From positions 9,238,001-9,302,000 of the forward strand of contig JAYKYS010000009.1 in assembly GCA_036924285.1 (NCBI GenBank): a stretch of DNA of 64,000 bases, in the 5' to 3' direction. Below are positions 1 through 12,578 of this stretch, one piece after another (position 1 is the stretch's first letter; every line of letters begins with the position of its first letter). Made by a program: the position numbers and the translations under genes. Under the pieces are notes generated by a model. That model saw only the letters and a list, made by a program, of their open reading frames with translations. It searched no databases and was not told the DNA's origin. Origin of the DNA: Asterella californica. Lineage: Eukaryota > Streptophyta > Marchantiopsida > Marchantiales > Aytoniaceae.

Positions 1-1217
1 CACTCGTAGGCTGGGCCAGGGACGAAACGAAAACGATTCTCAAGGGATCCCTTACATCAGCGAAAAATGCTTCGGTCTCCGTGTTCCCGATGGGACGCGG
101 GGGATGGCGGATGACCTGGGAAATTTCTATCAAGTTGTTTCCCTGCACACGAAAGAATAAGCGCTCAGGCCAACACTTTACAGTTGAGTGAGAATCAACA
201 ATCGTATAAAAGAGATTCGAAAATCGAAAAGATTGATTCCAATGTTCACTACGAAGTAATACGCATCTGACTTACGTGCAGCGCAATCTCTTCCATGGAA
301 GAATCGTCATCGAACTCCATCCTCTGACTGGTCTGCGGGGGCGTTATGTCGACTCCCGGTCGCGGAAGGCAACGACGAAGCTCATCGGGCAGAACCCTGT
401 GTCGTAGAGAGTCTTGATGTTCCAATTCGACAATAGAACTGAAGTTTTGTCTAACAGAATTGGGGAACGCCTTCGACGCTCTATGCGCTGGTGAAAACGT
501 CGTGTGATGAGACGCCAGCTTCTGTTGACTGTCCCCATCCGCCACCGCCTATGGCATACAGCAAAGGAAGTAGCACCGCAGCGGGCTACAGTCTCGTAAT
601 CGAGCAAGAAACAGGAGAGAAATTCACAGTGAACGTGGACCAGCTCCAGTTCAGAATCCACTCAGTTTTCACATTACAGATCTTAAGGCGCGAAGAATAT
701 CAGATAAAAATATGGAAGAACTTACGTCGAAACTGGTGATATGCAGTTTGGTTTCAAAGGATTTGATGACTACTTCTCGAACGCTTCTCAGCCTCTCGAC
801 TAACGTAGCGATATTCCACGAATTTCGGGGGACTTTGAGAACCTGCTGCAGACTGTCGGCGGCACACTCAAGATCCTCCACCAACTCGTCTGATGCTAGA
901 CAGAGCAGAGCAGAACGAGCAATCGCCACCTCAGACATTGCCATCAACTGACATGACAAGGCTCTTGAAATCGGATTCTTCTGTGCGGCGAGGTACGTAC
1001 CGGCAATTGATGAAGAGTTCGGAGTTGGACTGTCCTCCATTCGACGTTCTGTCCGATCTAGGGTCCGACGCTCTAGAACGTCGATCGCTTGTTTCATGTT
1101 TTTCATGAAGAGGCCAAGCTCGCGCATGACCTCCGCGTTGTTGCGCTTTTGCTCGCAAACATAGAGGACGGCTTGGAGAACTCCCAACAGCTTAATCGCT
1201 TCTTCCAACGGATCCAT
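1..1217 (-). CDS. Partial multi-exon gene, unknown function, alpha-helical N-terminus
   Basis: Three exons can be read on the minus strand: 1217-726, 548-276 and 115 to beyond the window edge. Donors after 726 and 276 are both GTAAGT. The acceptor before 548 follows a pyrimidine-rich tract ending CCATAG, and the one before 115 ends CCCAG. All joins are phase 0. Exon 1 (164 codons from ATG at 1217) is leucine- and charge-rich and looks like a helical bundle (residues 1-50 and 90-160). Exon 2 is polar, Ser/Pro/Arg-rich and probably disordered. Exon 3 has an alternating hydrophobic stretch near PLRIVFV. I do not recognise the family; a helical signalling N-terminus of plant receptor or kinase type is only a guess. 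The frame stays open upstream of ATG 1217 back to a stop about 40 bases away, so an earlier exon cannot be excluded. The gene continues off the left edge. Confidence 0.5.
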
Positions 1218-3410
1218 AGCTCGCAAGCGGTGCCTGCAAGCTCCAAGAAAGCCTCGCTAAACGTTTTCCTCTCTCTTCTGTGATCCAAATCCCAAGTCTA
1301 CCTCGCTGTCGCAGCAGGTTGGCCAAGATCGTCCATCTCCTGCGCCATATCTCCTGCTCATAGAATTTCTCTTATCATGATTATTGTATTGGCACCGTGC
1401 GTAACGGAATTCGGCGACGCGTGGAACAGACGGGAGTCACCGACATAACAGGACGCAAGGAATGTGGCGGAAAATTTCTACGACCTTCCCAGCATCATCG
1501 ATGTTATGGCTGTGCATTACGTTTCTTTCTGCGGTAAATAGTTCGTTTCTTTTGATCGATCTGTCGTTCCCAGCTCCCAGGGCAACTCCCCTCTGCACTG
1601 CAGATCTATGACTGCCTACCTTCCTGCCCCTGTCCCTGTGATCGATGCTATCCATCAATGAGCAGGCGATACCCTCAGGACGCTGCTGGCTCTTCTCGTC
1701 CCAACTCCTGTGTCTCTTTCAAATTTGGTGGGGACACGACTACTCTGAGCTCTCTGTGCAGGACAGGGAGAAGAGGCCCACATTGCTCAACTTCGATGCA
1801 AAAGCGTCAGCGCTGGAACTTTGATAGAGTCTTGACACAGAATATCAGCTTGCCCGCCCCCACCACGTAGGTTAAAAGTTTGGGAGCTGTAGATAGCCCG
1901 CCAGCAGATATTCGATCCGCGTGGAACTCTATGAGAGCGAAGAACCCAAGCAACTGTGCTGCTGCTCCTACTCCTGCTGCGACTTTTGAAGTCTTTTCTT
2001 CTTCCTGCGCCTCTTACAGATGAGTACACTACGAAAGTCAAGAAGCGAAGATTCGAGGTCCTTTCCGCAGCCAAACTCAGGCTGCTTTAGCTTCAACTTC
2101 CATATTCGGAAGATCCGCGATGAAAAACCTCTGATGAAAAATGTTTCTTCTCCCTGTGACGAAAGGTTTAGTAAAAGCAAGGAGCACCTGGTTGACGATC
2201 GTCAGGGCGGTACGGTGATTTAGTCCTTACATCTATGATCTCTACAGACGGCTGACGTGATCGGTGGCAGCAGGCTCAGAGGTATCGCTCGTGATACCAA
2301 ACACTAGATTCTTGCCACTGGACGACATCTTGAAATGAAATCTGAACACATCTTTACTAGAGTGACCTATAATTGGCGAAAAGCGTGATTATTACCCGGC
2401 CCTTCCGTTAGCAGATACGTATCAGAACTGGCCTCAGTACAAAACTCGGGCAGTGATCTGAGCATTCAAGGGAAGATACAATTGGCCCTGGTCCACCGTG
2501 CACGGATGCATCCAAGACGCGGTCCGAGCCAGAAAATATAGTTTATAAGCCTTGCAAGTACAGATAGTACGAAGGAGAGGTGCCGTAGCAGACCACGGCT
2601 TCTTGTTTCGAGAGATATACCTCATTTATCGCGTGGTGCCGAAGACGACGGGCTGCGGCTCGATGTATAAGACTGCATCGGAGATCCTTGAAGAGAAATG
2701 GCCTGCTTGGCATTCGCACTGCCCATCGCAGACAGATTATTTCGGGGTCGCGTTCCCGATGGGACAGATAATATGCCAATGATGGACCGCTCCGTCAAGT
2801 AATCTCACCCACAGAGGATGCTCTTTTCTTTTCTTCTCACATCTCGCTTTTCTCTTGGGAAACAAGCGAAGGCTAGGAGACGCTACGCTAGAGGCTCGGC
2901 TGACTTGTGCGGACCGTCGGGTGGCAAAGTTACCCCGCAGTTTAACCTCCATGGAGGTGGTGTATGATATCATGATTTCTTGTGAGAAGAAAAGGAAGCG
3001 TCGGGCGCTGAGCTTCCTTTTCTTCTCAAAAAAGGGAAAAGGATAAAGAAAAGGACACACGGTACACAAAACCTTATAATTGTGTACCGTACAGAGTCAA
3101 CAGACAACCATAAAAGGGCTGCTGCGGTAGCTGCGCTCGACCAGGTTCGGCCCAACCATTTCAGTCAAGCATGTCCCCATGCCGCTCGAGTACGGAGAAT
3201 AAGACTATCAAGGATACGGCCACTTTGTTGTACACGACATTTCAGGCTACGCAGCTCTGTCGGTCAAGACTGAGTTGGAAAGATCTTAGGCATGATAACC
3301 TACACATTTATGACCTTGAAATCCGGGCAGAGAGGGGAGTCGCTAGCTGCACGGATAGACAACCGTCGGGGAAAAGCAGGTTGGAAAGGTAAGTACGAGT
3401 GCCATGACAG
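1218..3410. other. Intergenic stretch, no supported gene
   Basis: Only short overlapping open frames occur on both strands, none with a recognisable domain or a coherent exon chain. It should hold the promoter of the minus-strand gene ending at 1217. Purine-rich and pyrimidine-rich runs (AAAAGGAAGC, TTTTCTTCTC) lie at 2820-3050. A minus-strand frame at about 2600-2780 reads smoothly for some 50 codons but has no start, splice partner or family match, so I leave it unannotated. Confidence 0.4.
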
Positions 3411-3755
3411 ATTCAAGTCTGAAATTGACAGTCCTTACGCATTTTCATGGCGTATAAGCCAAATGGCTAGAACCTCAAGAGTAATGCCGCTCTTGAACCA
3501 TGCTGCACCCGGCGACTCACGAAGACAAACCCCAGTACTTGTAATATAGTTTCATGAGCTCTGAAGTATTATACAGATTCAGGTCTGAAACTGACTGTCC
3601 TTGACGCATTTACATGGCATATAGGCCAGATGGGTAGAACCTCAGAATGATGTCCCTCTTGAAACATGCTGCACCCGGCGAGACGACAAAGCCCGACTCG
3701 TTACATAGTTTCATGAGCTCTGAAGTATAAAGATTCAGGCCTGAACTCGCCGTCG
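3411..3755. repeat. Diverged tandem duplication, ~155-166 bp unit
   Basis: Two near-complete units start with ATTCA(A/G)GTCTGAAA at 3411 and 3577, and a third is cut off shortly after 3733. Both full units contain the blocks CATGCTGCACCCGGCGA and TAGTTTCATGAGCTCTGAAGTAT. Small indels separate them. It lies beyond the 3' end of TRM6, between the two minus-strand genes, and has no coding pattern. Confidence 0.8.
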
Positions 3756-4387
3756 ACCTGGATCCTTGTCTCAAAACTTAAGTTGCTATTATCGAAGCCG
3801 TTAGTGCTCAGCGCCCGAAGGCATTATTGCTACCGTCGACCACACACCGTAACACGTCTCTTAATTCAATTGTTTTTGCTACGAGGTCCGTTGGTACGTT
3901 CATCTTCAAAAGCACCAAACAGAACGCCAAAAAGATTCGACGGCGCAAGTAAACAATCTAGCTACAGAAGAAACCCTGTGCTTTGCTGTCTTGAGTGTTT
4001 TACTGGTACAACCAGGAACCTGTGGGCTTCCCTGGACCTGATATCTCAAAATAATGGCTGTGCTAGTAAGTTATTCACTGCTGCACTACAAAGTGAATGA
4101 TGCTTTGTACATGACTAGCTTCATGGACATGGCACAACAATGACATCTTTCACCAGTTTTGTGACTACGAAGACGTGGCTCTAAACCTGCTCTAGTTGCT
4201 CCCGTCAGTGTATCTCAACTACGAAACAGATAGTTAGCACTACATGAACATTCCGTAAACGTTCGGTCAGTAGCCGCATTCTCGTGCCCCTTGCAGATGG
4301 ACACACTTCCGTCGCATGGTAAGATACACGAGCACCTAACGTTGGCTACAACCTCGAGACAGCCTCCAAAATGGTTTCAACCGCATA
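3756..4387. other. Probable 3' flank and 3' UTR of TRM6
   Basis: This is the sequence downstream of the TRM6 stop codon (minus strand). It should contain the 3' UTR and polyadenylation site, but I see no clear AATAAA on the minus strand. A 105-codon plus-strand frame at 3783-4100 has no recognisable content. Confidence 0.35.
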
Positions 4388-7300
4388 TCAAACGGGGCTC
4401 GTGATCCTAATACCACTCAAAGTAAAGCCACCGGTGGCACTCATTTGCATATGGGGATGCGATCTACGGGGTAACACCTGCCATTACGATCAACTTGACA
4501 GATTAGCTTATCGAGAACTACTGAAAGTGATCTCAAAACACAAATCACCTCACCAAAGCTACCCGACTGACAAAAAACAAAGGAGCTACCTGATACTCCC
4601 GACTCCAAGGCTCTATAAGCTGTACGGCCACCGCCATGTTGTTTTTCTGCAGTTGATACATACATTCTGCCAGCGGCTGCAACAACAAGAAGTGCACGAG
4701 CTAGTCAATATTCATCACTTCGCCGAAAGGTGTTAAAATCAGCAAGGAAGTGCCTACAGCACCGACTGAACCTCGGGAAAACTCAACCACGGGGTTTAAC
4801 GGCATCAACCTGTTGGTACTGAGAGTATATTACGAAGGGCGAGGAAGAAGATAAAAGAGGTAACATCTTCTGGATGACTGTCCAGGGATCGAGTTCTGGT
4901 GCCGCAACCAGCAAGCTGTAACAGTAGCAGCACACATCATTATGCAGTGATTGCATATCAACCGTAAGAAAAACATGCAGCTAATCTTTGAATGTATGAA
5001 CCATGACACGTAAAAAGGCGACAAGAGGGAGTAAGGAAGACCTTGAAAAGCCTTGACTTGCCCACTTCTGAACATCACTACTGGTTGCTTCATTTCCTGG
5101 TCTTGGACCCTTGCTTGCCTTCCCTTCACCTTCAGCGGTTCTATTGGGATCCTTGTCCAGCGGCTCGCAATCATCATCTCCTCTGTCCTCTGCAGTTGCA
5201 TTACTTTTATCCTCCTGGTCAACATCCATGGCCTGTGATCTTAATGTTTCCGTCAAAAGGGCTTCCTCACCCTTGCTTTGAGTGCCTTCTGTCACACACT
5301 CTGTAGCATCTTGACCTGGAGAGCTGACCTTTGGTTCTCCCATGCCAATCGGGACCTGGGCAACCTTTTCCCCCTCTACAATGCCTGAAGTAGTCTGATC
5401 CTTCAGGCCGAGGGCCGAGTGCCGAGCAGCGACCAGTACCTGTAAAGGAGCCCGAAGAACACTACCCGCAATCACCAAAGGTGGTTTGAGTTGAGTAAAT
5501 GGGACGTCCCAGTTAGATTTTGCAACGCAGAAACTGATTCAACTGCAACGAACATGCCTAAAAGGGAGGAGACATTCACCTCAAAGCAGTGGCGTCGTCC
5601 AGATTTAAAAGCCGCACCATATCTATAGGTGGACGTTTGGTGGTGTAATACGTGCTACAGATAGAACCGTGACCTGCCAGGCTCCACACCGTCCACGCCC
5701 AATTTCAAGCTCAAAAGGCTCCAATACATCTGATGAAACTCCTAGGCTTTGGCTGGTTCTGTCACCAGTCAAACAAATTTTGTGACAAAAACCTCCAAAT
5801 GATAGAAGACAGGAGTCCAATGAAGAGTAGAGATGTCAACCAAAGCTGAATTCTGCTGAGCGTATTGCTGCAACAAAATCAACACTTCAATTACCTCCAA
5901 CGCGTTCTGCTACAGCAGCTGTGATAAGACCTCCGAGTGATTCGAGTACAAGAATATCGGACTTTGGTCCAACGTTCGCAAGAGACATCATAAGGGCCAG
6001 TGTGTCCATCCGACAAAACCTACATGATGCAACGGAAGAAGAATAACTCTTGCTCCATGCTTGACGTCCAGGTAGTCCACGTTTAAGTGTCTTAGAGGTT
6101 GGAATGCATTTGTACTGAAGTGGAAGAATCCAATCCAGAAATGCTTCAAACGTAGCGCTCAAATCACCTTTCACCTTATAAACACAGACTGGCTAGCAGG
6201 GGAGGACAAAACCACCTTACCCAATCTTGCGTGGATCCTTGACGAAGTAAGCCTCGCAGATACTGCAGCGGAAGAGAAATATGAGCCAAAAACTCTACTA
6301 GAAACAAGATATTATGTAAACTTTATTTGTCGAACTTTCTTCAGACACATTTAAAGCTTCGTATTTCAGGTTGAATGAAAACCACAGGAAACCCTGTCAA
6401 TATACGCTAGTATATGTTGTATAGCAGAAACTATCCTCGTATACCGGAGGAGACTACGAATGACAACCAAATAAAGCACATAACTGCATGAAAACTCTCC
6501 CTTTCTAACACAGACTTGTATAGGAGAACAGGTACTTCAGTGCTAGTATAGTGAACAGTAGCAAAAGGCAAGACTGACCAACTACACTTGAGCTATTCAC
6601 TCATTTAACTCCTGTCAAATATATGTCGGTCCATGATTATAGCAGTAGATGCAATAACGATCCTAACACGCTTGAGGTAACCCCCAAAAACTGAACCCAG
6701 AGAACATGTACTCATTAACATGTGCATGCCATAGCCTTTCGACCGTACACCCTGCGCCCTGGCTGGACGGTGCTAAGCCCAGAGAAGTACATATATTCAT
6801 ACGTCGAAATTGCAGATCTTATCAAGGACCACACTCTAGTACATCAGTAACCCGCAAGTAACCCGGCCAGTACACAGTAAGTAGCAAATAGTCTTTGGTC
6901 ATAAACATAGCCAAGACAACTTAAAAGAAATTTAAAACTATGAGACAACCCAATCCAAACAAACAAAGGGGCCGAATGTGCGCAAACTTGCTAAGTGAAG
7001 TTAGCCAATTGTTTGTAACCGAAGGGTGTGCCGATGGGAATGTGTAGTGCGAAGCACATTTCCAGAGAAGGTCCCCTTTGTATAGATGCGAGTAGCAGCG
7101 AAATATGCAAGCTGGTCAATTCTAATGTAGAATCTAATGCAAAACTGAAAGAACTGGCTAGAACTGAAAAAACTGGAGTTGAACAGAACGACAGTGTAAT
7201 AACTGAAGCGCGTCGATGGCGCGCATAGAATGGGATAGCCAAAACGCAAAAGAAGAGCATTAGTTTAAATGAGTTCAAGAGCAAAGATTTATCGAGTGAA

Positions 7301-9990
7301 ATCAGCTATCAGACAGGCACAAGATAAAGAATAGAGAATAGAGGAAGAAGTTTTGCAACGTGGTCACTGCCAGAGAAGTACATAGTACGTAGCACAGAGG
7401 GATGTGAATGTGAGCTTTAAGCAGCAAGCTAATGAATATTTCTAACCAGGGGATAGACATACGGGAAGGTGCAGAATACAGCACAATTTCAGATATTGTT
7501 GCCCCTGGCATGTACGTGCAGTATAAGAATCGTCCGGAGAATGGCAGCTAAGGAGGACGAACCACGCTCAACAACAGAGGTAAGACCCAGTAGAATAACC
7601 CAGTGAAGTACATACCAGGTTCTACAAAAGAAAGGTAGCCTGTGTGCTATCTTGGAGCGTCAAGTTAGCGTGACTCTGTAACCTGAGGGACTGCGAGTGG
7701 GATTGTGAAGTGCGGCGCACATCACCTGAGATGGTGCCCCTAGGTTTGAAAGTGCAAAGTAGTGACATGTACGGTATGCAGTGCAAGCTGACCGAAACGA
7801 AATCAAGAAATGTAATGCAGAACTGAAAACCTAGGCTAAACTACAGTAAGAGTGAAATCCGCGAAGAAAGAGTTAGTTTACATAAGTGGGAAATGACGAA
7901 TAAGTTAAAAAGTACCAGTCACCATAAGTGCACAAAAAGTCACTGACCCAGCTGTAGGTAATATATATTTGTTCAAGGAAATGGCAGATCGGACCACGCC
8001 CCGTGTACGTGCAATACACATGATATGTACAATAAGCAGTGCAGACAGATTTATGCGTATGATCTTTCTTATGCAGACGAGAAGCCGAGGTCTAACGGTG
8101 CTCGAGGAGCCAGCCTTTAGTTAGAATGAAACGTACCAATGATGTGCAACTAACAAGAATGAAACAAGAGGTTTAGTCATGTCCTAACATCAAATGCGTA
8201 GTATAAGAGGTTAATCCTCATCTAGTAAAGTAGGAGAATGTGCAGTGAAAAGGAAGCAAAGAACAAGCGAATGATATAGTAACCTCAAGAAGGACAAGGG
8301 AAAAAAGAGCATTTTATTTCACCTTAGACAATCAGAACACAGAGCGATCAAGAAGCATAGATCCATAATTTGGAGTACATTTTATCAGTCTTCTGCTCAA
8401 AGTTACTGAGACGTGTCAGTATCGAACAGGTGTGCACTCAATACCTAAACACCACATACGCAGAGCATGCTGGTATTTACATTTCCCTGGCATGCACCTC
8501 AACCGTAATCCCACTTCACCAGCACCATGGTAACGCTCCACACAATAACGAGACAATATGATGCCCCGATGTGAGGACACCATCAGCAGAGAGGGTTAGG
8601 CAATAGATGAGCGGGAAAGCTGACCAATGGAAGTTGAGGACATTTCCAGCTCAGCAGCTCCAGCTCTCCTGTTACATATAAGGAAACTACGTTGATAACA
8701 TCAAGCTTACCTACCTCCTAGCAGAAGGACGCCTCAGAAGCACCCGAGGAGCATATTTCTTCTGCTTTTTCTTCATATACTTCTCCTGCACCGTGGAATA
8801 TCATTTGTGATGATTCAACCCCTCTTAACTGAACAAGAAAGTTATTACCACAGAAGAAGCAAAGGCCGTGTGATAATTACCTGTGAGAAAGCTGTCTTAG
8901 TTTCAAAGGATGCACTGTTGGCCACAAGAGCCTCAATGATCTCTTTGCCTGAAGCACCTCCTCTGCACAGCGTCATCATTTACAAACCCTGTTAGCGGCT
9001 CAGACAAGATTCTCCTCGTGCTACTCTTCCGACATGAGCAGCAGTACACAAACCATCAATCGGACCCGAGAGCAGTACGCAAACCTTTTCATCCGGTCAA
9101 TGTCATCGGAGGACAGAGTCTGCGCTTTGTTATCATCGACCAAGGCTCGATTGTCTCTCCCTTTCACTTCTTCAGAGTTTTGGTCTACCTCATGTTGTTG
9201 ATCATTTTCCTTCGTGCCGTTACTATCTGCTGTGCAGTTTTGTTATTCAGTTTTCTTTTGGCAGTACGAAACGAATTGGCAAAGGCTCTTCATTACTAAC
9301 AATGCTCCAGAGTTATCCTATTACAAAGCTCATTCTCTTATTCTTTTACGGTTTGCAATCTTTTAGCAATCTCACTGATGCACTCGATACAACTCAGAGA
9401 AGCAAAATTCAAATGCTCATTTGAGTGAAGAAAGTTTGCTAAAGTTATAAGGGCTCAAATACACAATGCATCGAAAGCAATCACTTACCTGAGACATTCG
9501 GGAGCCGAACAAGTTTGACAGCATTGCGCTCACTCTGCAACTCGAAGACAGCCCCAAATGGCTGTCCAATTAGTGCTTCTAGAGTGCATTTGGTAGTTCC
9601 GATTTTAAGCGTCCTGCAGGAGGAGCCCAGAGCTCGTTCAGGGGAGCCAGCGCTCAACTAAGTCTGAAACTATTTCGTAGTTGCTGGCCAGTTACGAATT
9701 CAGTTCTAGCGTGAATGACACGAACCGCGATCTGTGTTCCAGACATACAAGGGCCTGTCGATAATACTACAATTACAACTGGAGAAAACAGCAACTTCAG
9801 AAGCAAAGAGCTGACGCATGCTGATAATGAATCCGCCGAACAGAACAAAACAAATTCAAATCGGCAGTACTAACGACGTGCTGTGAAGGCGCGCGAATGT
9901 CATTTTGTCCCCGTCATTTATATCCAAAAGCACAGAGCTCCCAAATTCCGCACAGTTCCGTATCGTGCTCTTGTTGATCACCGCCATCAT
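4388..9990 (-). CDS. TRM6: tRNA (adenine-58-N1)-methyltransferase non-catalytic subunit TRM6
   Basis: TRM6 (Gcd10 family) pairs with the catalytic subunit TRM61 to make N1-methyladenosine at position 58 of tRNAs, in the nucleus. Twelve exons read on the minus strand: 9990-9875, 9613-9489, 9229-9085, 8962-8881, 8785-8715, 6262-6221, 6019-5895, 5673-5580, 5461-5042, 4915-4810, 4676-4590, 4477-4388. They sum to 1503 bases (500 residues plus stop), every intron is GT-AG and every join keeps phase. Family landmarks in order: VLLDINDGDKMTFARL near the start, LKIG and the LIGQPFGAVFEL block, DNRALVDDN, SGKEIIEALVANS, KYAPRVLLRRPSARSICEAY, RMDTLALMMSLANVGP, the GGLITAAVAERVGG block, an acidic low-complexity linker (exon 9), then LLVAAPELDPW, EPWSREYQVLP and SHPHMQMSATGG near the end. 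Length fits the family (about 450-500). Start chosen at the first of two adjacent ATGs; the second is equally possible. Exons were found by eye from conserved blocks and splice signals. Confidence 0.93.
6263..8714 (-). other. Long fifth intron of TRM6 with internal diverged repeats
   Basis: The 2,452-bp intron is about ten times longer than its neighbours (95-261 bp). It has a GTAGGT donor at the 8714 side and a CTGCAG acceptor at the 6263 side. It carries a diverged direct repeat: the blocks at about 7010-7200 and 7675-7850 share an order of motifs (GTAACC, GGGA-TGTGAAGTGCG-CGCAC, ATGGTGCCCC or AGGTCCCC, GCAAGCTG). The short motif AGTACATA recurs near 6785, 7376 and 7606. No coding frame was found. 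It is probably old transposon debris that inflated the intron. Confidence 0.7.
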
Positions 9991-10600
9991 TCAGGATTTG
10001 CAAGGAGGAAAGGCTATTCCTCGAGAGAAAGACGAGCCCAGAACAAAAACCCTCAGAAAGTAGGATTTTGCCCCCAAGAGAGTCTCCGGCTCCCTAACCC
10101 TCTCATATGCCCGCTAATGCCGTAACCGCACCCACATTCTGAAAACCGGTTTTTCACCAGACGCATGTGAAACTTACGTTTAGAGATAGAGACGTTCACC
10201 GCACAGTAACCGGTTCCAGTTTCCCAGCGGGTTGAAGCCTGGCCGTACGCATAATTTATCATTTTCGAGACGGACTCTAAAAGAGTAAGGTCTCTATCGA
10301 TTTTCGATCTTTTGCACAAGATCGCTCTCTGTTTCACATGTAAATTAAACCATCGAGTCCATCTGTGCTGCGATGAAGAGAGAAAACATCCACTCCTCAA
10401 GCAATTCGATGTCCACATGTGTAGAGATGGAGCAAGAAATGCCCCGCTCTCCAGAGTTGAACACTCGCGATAAAAAGAATCGAGAAATATTCCACAACAA
10501 GTAGAAGAAATGAGAAATCTCGCAGTTCAGTTGCTTGCGTTGTTTCAAACCTCTCCAATCATTGCACTTTTGTTCATAGTTTATAGTGTCATAAAGTTAC
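9991..10600. other. 5' flank of TRM6
   Basis: This should hold the 5' UTR and promoter of the minus-strand TRM6 gene. I see no clear TATA box. A 121-codon minus-strand frame at 10053-10418 has no recognisable content and is not spliced into TRM6 by any obvious signal. Confidence 0.35.
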
Positions 10601-10608
10601 TTTAGTTT

Positions 10609-11767
10609 TTGAGTATTGTTCAGTGGAGAGTGCAGATAGTTTTGAGACGAAGGGTTTTACGACTATTTGATCTCGTTGCAGATGAGCCTCTCATGTCCGT
10701 AGAGAGTCAATTCGATGATTCAAATGAGAGAATTCTTAGCTCCGGTAGTCAGATTCAACATGAGCGATCATTTCGTAATTATGTTGCTGCGGACAATGAT
10801 TGAGTGTATGCATCACCTCTCAATCCTCATGAAATCATAGAAAGTTCTCTCGAAGACGTTGTTTATGCCGAAGAGACAACACGAGATGAAAGACTATCAC
10901 GGCTATCAATTAGAAGCAATAATGTTGGATCACATTCGATTTCAATTTCTGAGGTCGATGTTGTCTCTTAATCAAGCTCGCCGATGCTAGATAATTATCA
11001 TAAGCAGAGTAGGTTCGTGTGGCAAGATTGGCAACTGCTGCACCTGATTGAAATGAAGCGATTAGAGCATGAGAAGCAGAATAATAGTTCAGCTCTGAAG
11101 AAAATGATCACGGTTGTGAGCAAGCTTCAACAGGTCCAGTCGTTACTTCGTGCAAAAGGTTTGACTATCACGGCATATTTGTGATAAAAAATAAGTGAGA
11201 AACAGTGATTACCAGATACAAAAAAAATTGAGATCACAACAAGATCTCTAAGAATGCCCCGTACACCTCGTTGAGTTGGCAAGAACGTGAAGAGAACAAA
11301 CTCCTCTTGAATTATCCATTGCATCACTACCCGTTCACTGATTGATGATATGGTCTCTGGTCTGACACTACCTCGTCATGCATGGTCAAATCTCTCGCCT
11401 CGTGATAGATGGTGATAATGTTCAATCCGATCCTCAACCTGATTCTGATGTTCAAAATTTGGTCAAGATAAATGCTGAGGAGTCCAGTCATCATAACTCA
11501 AAAAAACAGAAGCGTGAAATGAGCCGCCCTGCTTCTGCTCTGAATCAAACTCTCACGTGTTTTCTAGCTCCATAGTTGAGATAGAGAAACAAAAACTCGA
11601 AACTGATAGAGAGAAGTTGAGTCTGTATAGAGAACTATAAGATAAGAAAATCCTGCAAGAGAAGAGCAAAAAAAAAAAACTAACGTTCGTTCGGACCAAT
11701 TGTGAGTATGTTGGACAAGATGGCAGGGGCATTGATTGACATGGGCAACTCCTTGACCAGAAATTAA
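10609..11767 (+). pseudogene. PIF/Harbinger ORF1 relic (Myb/SANT-like with coiled coil)
   Basis: One reading frame runs from 10609 to 11184 through two stop codons (TGA at 10801, TAA near 10970). Around 11008-11080 it contains the pattern FVWQDWQLLHLIEMKRLEHE, resembling the tryptophan-spaced helix of Myb/SANT-like transposon proteins. Fragments at 11378-11575 include a basic nuclear-localisation-like run SKKQKRE. Around 11578-11640 comes a charged helix (KQKLETDREKLSLYREL), typical of the C-terminal coiled coil of these proteins, ending near 11767. In intact elements this protein binds the transposon ends and helps the transposase into the nucleus. The identification rests partly on its position before the transposase. 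Confidence 0.55.
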
Positions 11768-12578
11768 ATAGTTTTGAACGGTTTCATTGTTCTAGTTCTG
11801 ATTGGTATTTACACAAGGAAGATTTTGTTTCTATTGTTTCTTCATTTCGAAGAATCAGCCATGTATTTGTGGTACAATTTATCAACGTGTGAGACGTATT
11901 GCTCTCGACGTTTCACTGGTCCAGTTCAGTCTCAGCTTTCGAATGTTGTTGTATCTGTTGTTAATCTGCTCAGTTTTTCTCATGTTTGTTGACTTTCTTG
12001 TCCTAGGTTGTATGATGTTGTGAAAGTTTAATATTTTTTAGGTGCTTTTTAATTCCTTCTAGGCTAGTGAGCTTCATTCTTTGCTCAGTTATTTGTAACT
12101 TTGAGCCTTCCACTTGAATTAATATTGCTTCAGGTCCAAAGCAGAATCTAGTTTCACTTATCATGTGAAGTTTCGAGTTGTTGCACGTTATTTCACAGCG
12201 AGAGGTCGGCTGCATTCCAAGTGAACATCCGTTAATTGTTAGTTCGTTACCATGTATAATTATCTAATATCTAGTACGTTGGAAGTGGCAAGTACATGAG
12301 TTCTGGTATGTTGTCTTCTTCTGGAGATATTCATGCTATCTTGGTAGTAGTGACTACAACGGTTGTGCTTGTTATAGACATTGTGGCCGAGTGGGTGAGA
12401 GCTAAAGGAGAAGAGGATGATGGTTCCAGATTCGATGCTAGACATTTTGACTATGCATGACTCGCTGACAAGAGTTATCTTCATGACACAACAACTTAGC
12501 GTTGAGCATCTCTAGCAGATGAAACAAAATACCTGGTGGGTGAAGCCAAGATCTTTAATATGATTTGACTATTATCTC

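Noticed and set aside
963..1015. Possible 53-bp intron in the first gene (donor-like GTACGT, acceptor-like CATGTCAG, minus strand)
   Set aside because: Splicing it would shift the frame away from the long helical reading that ends at the strong donor at 725, so the unspliced reading is kept.
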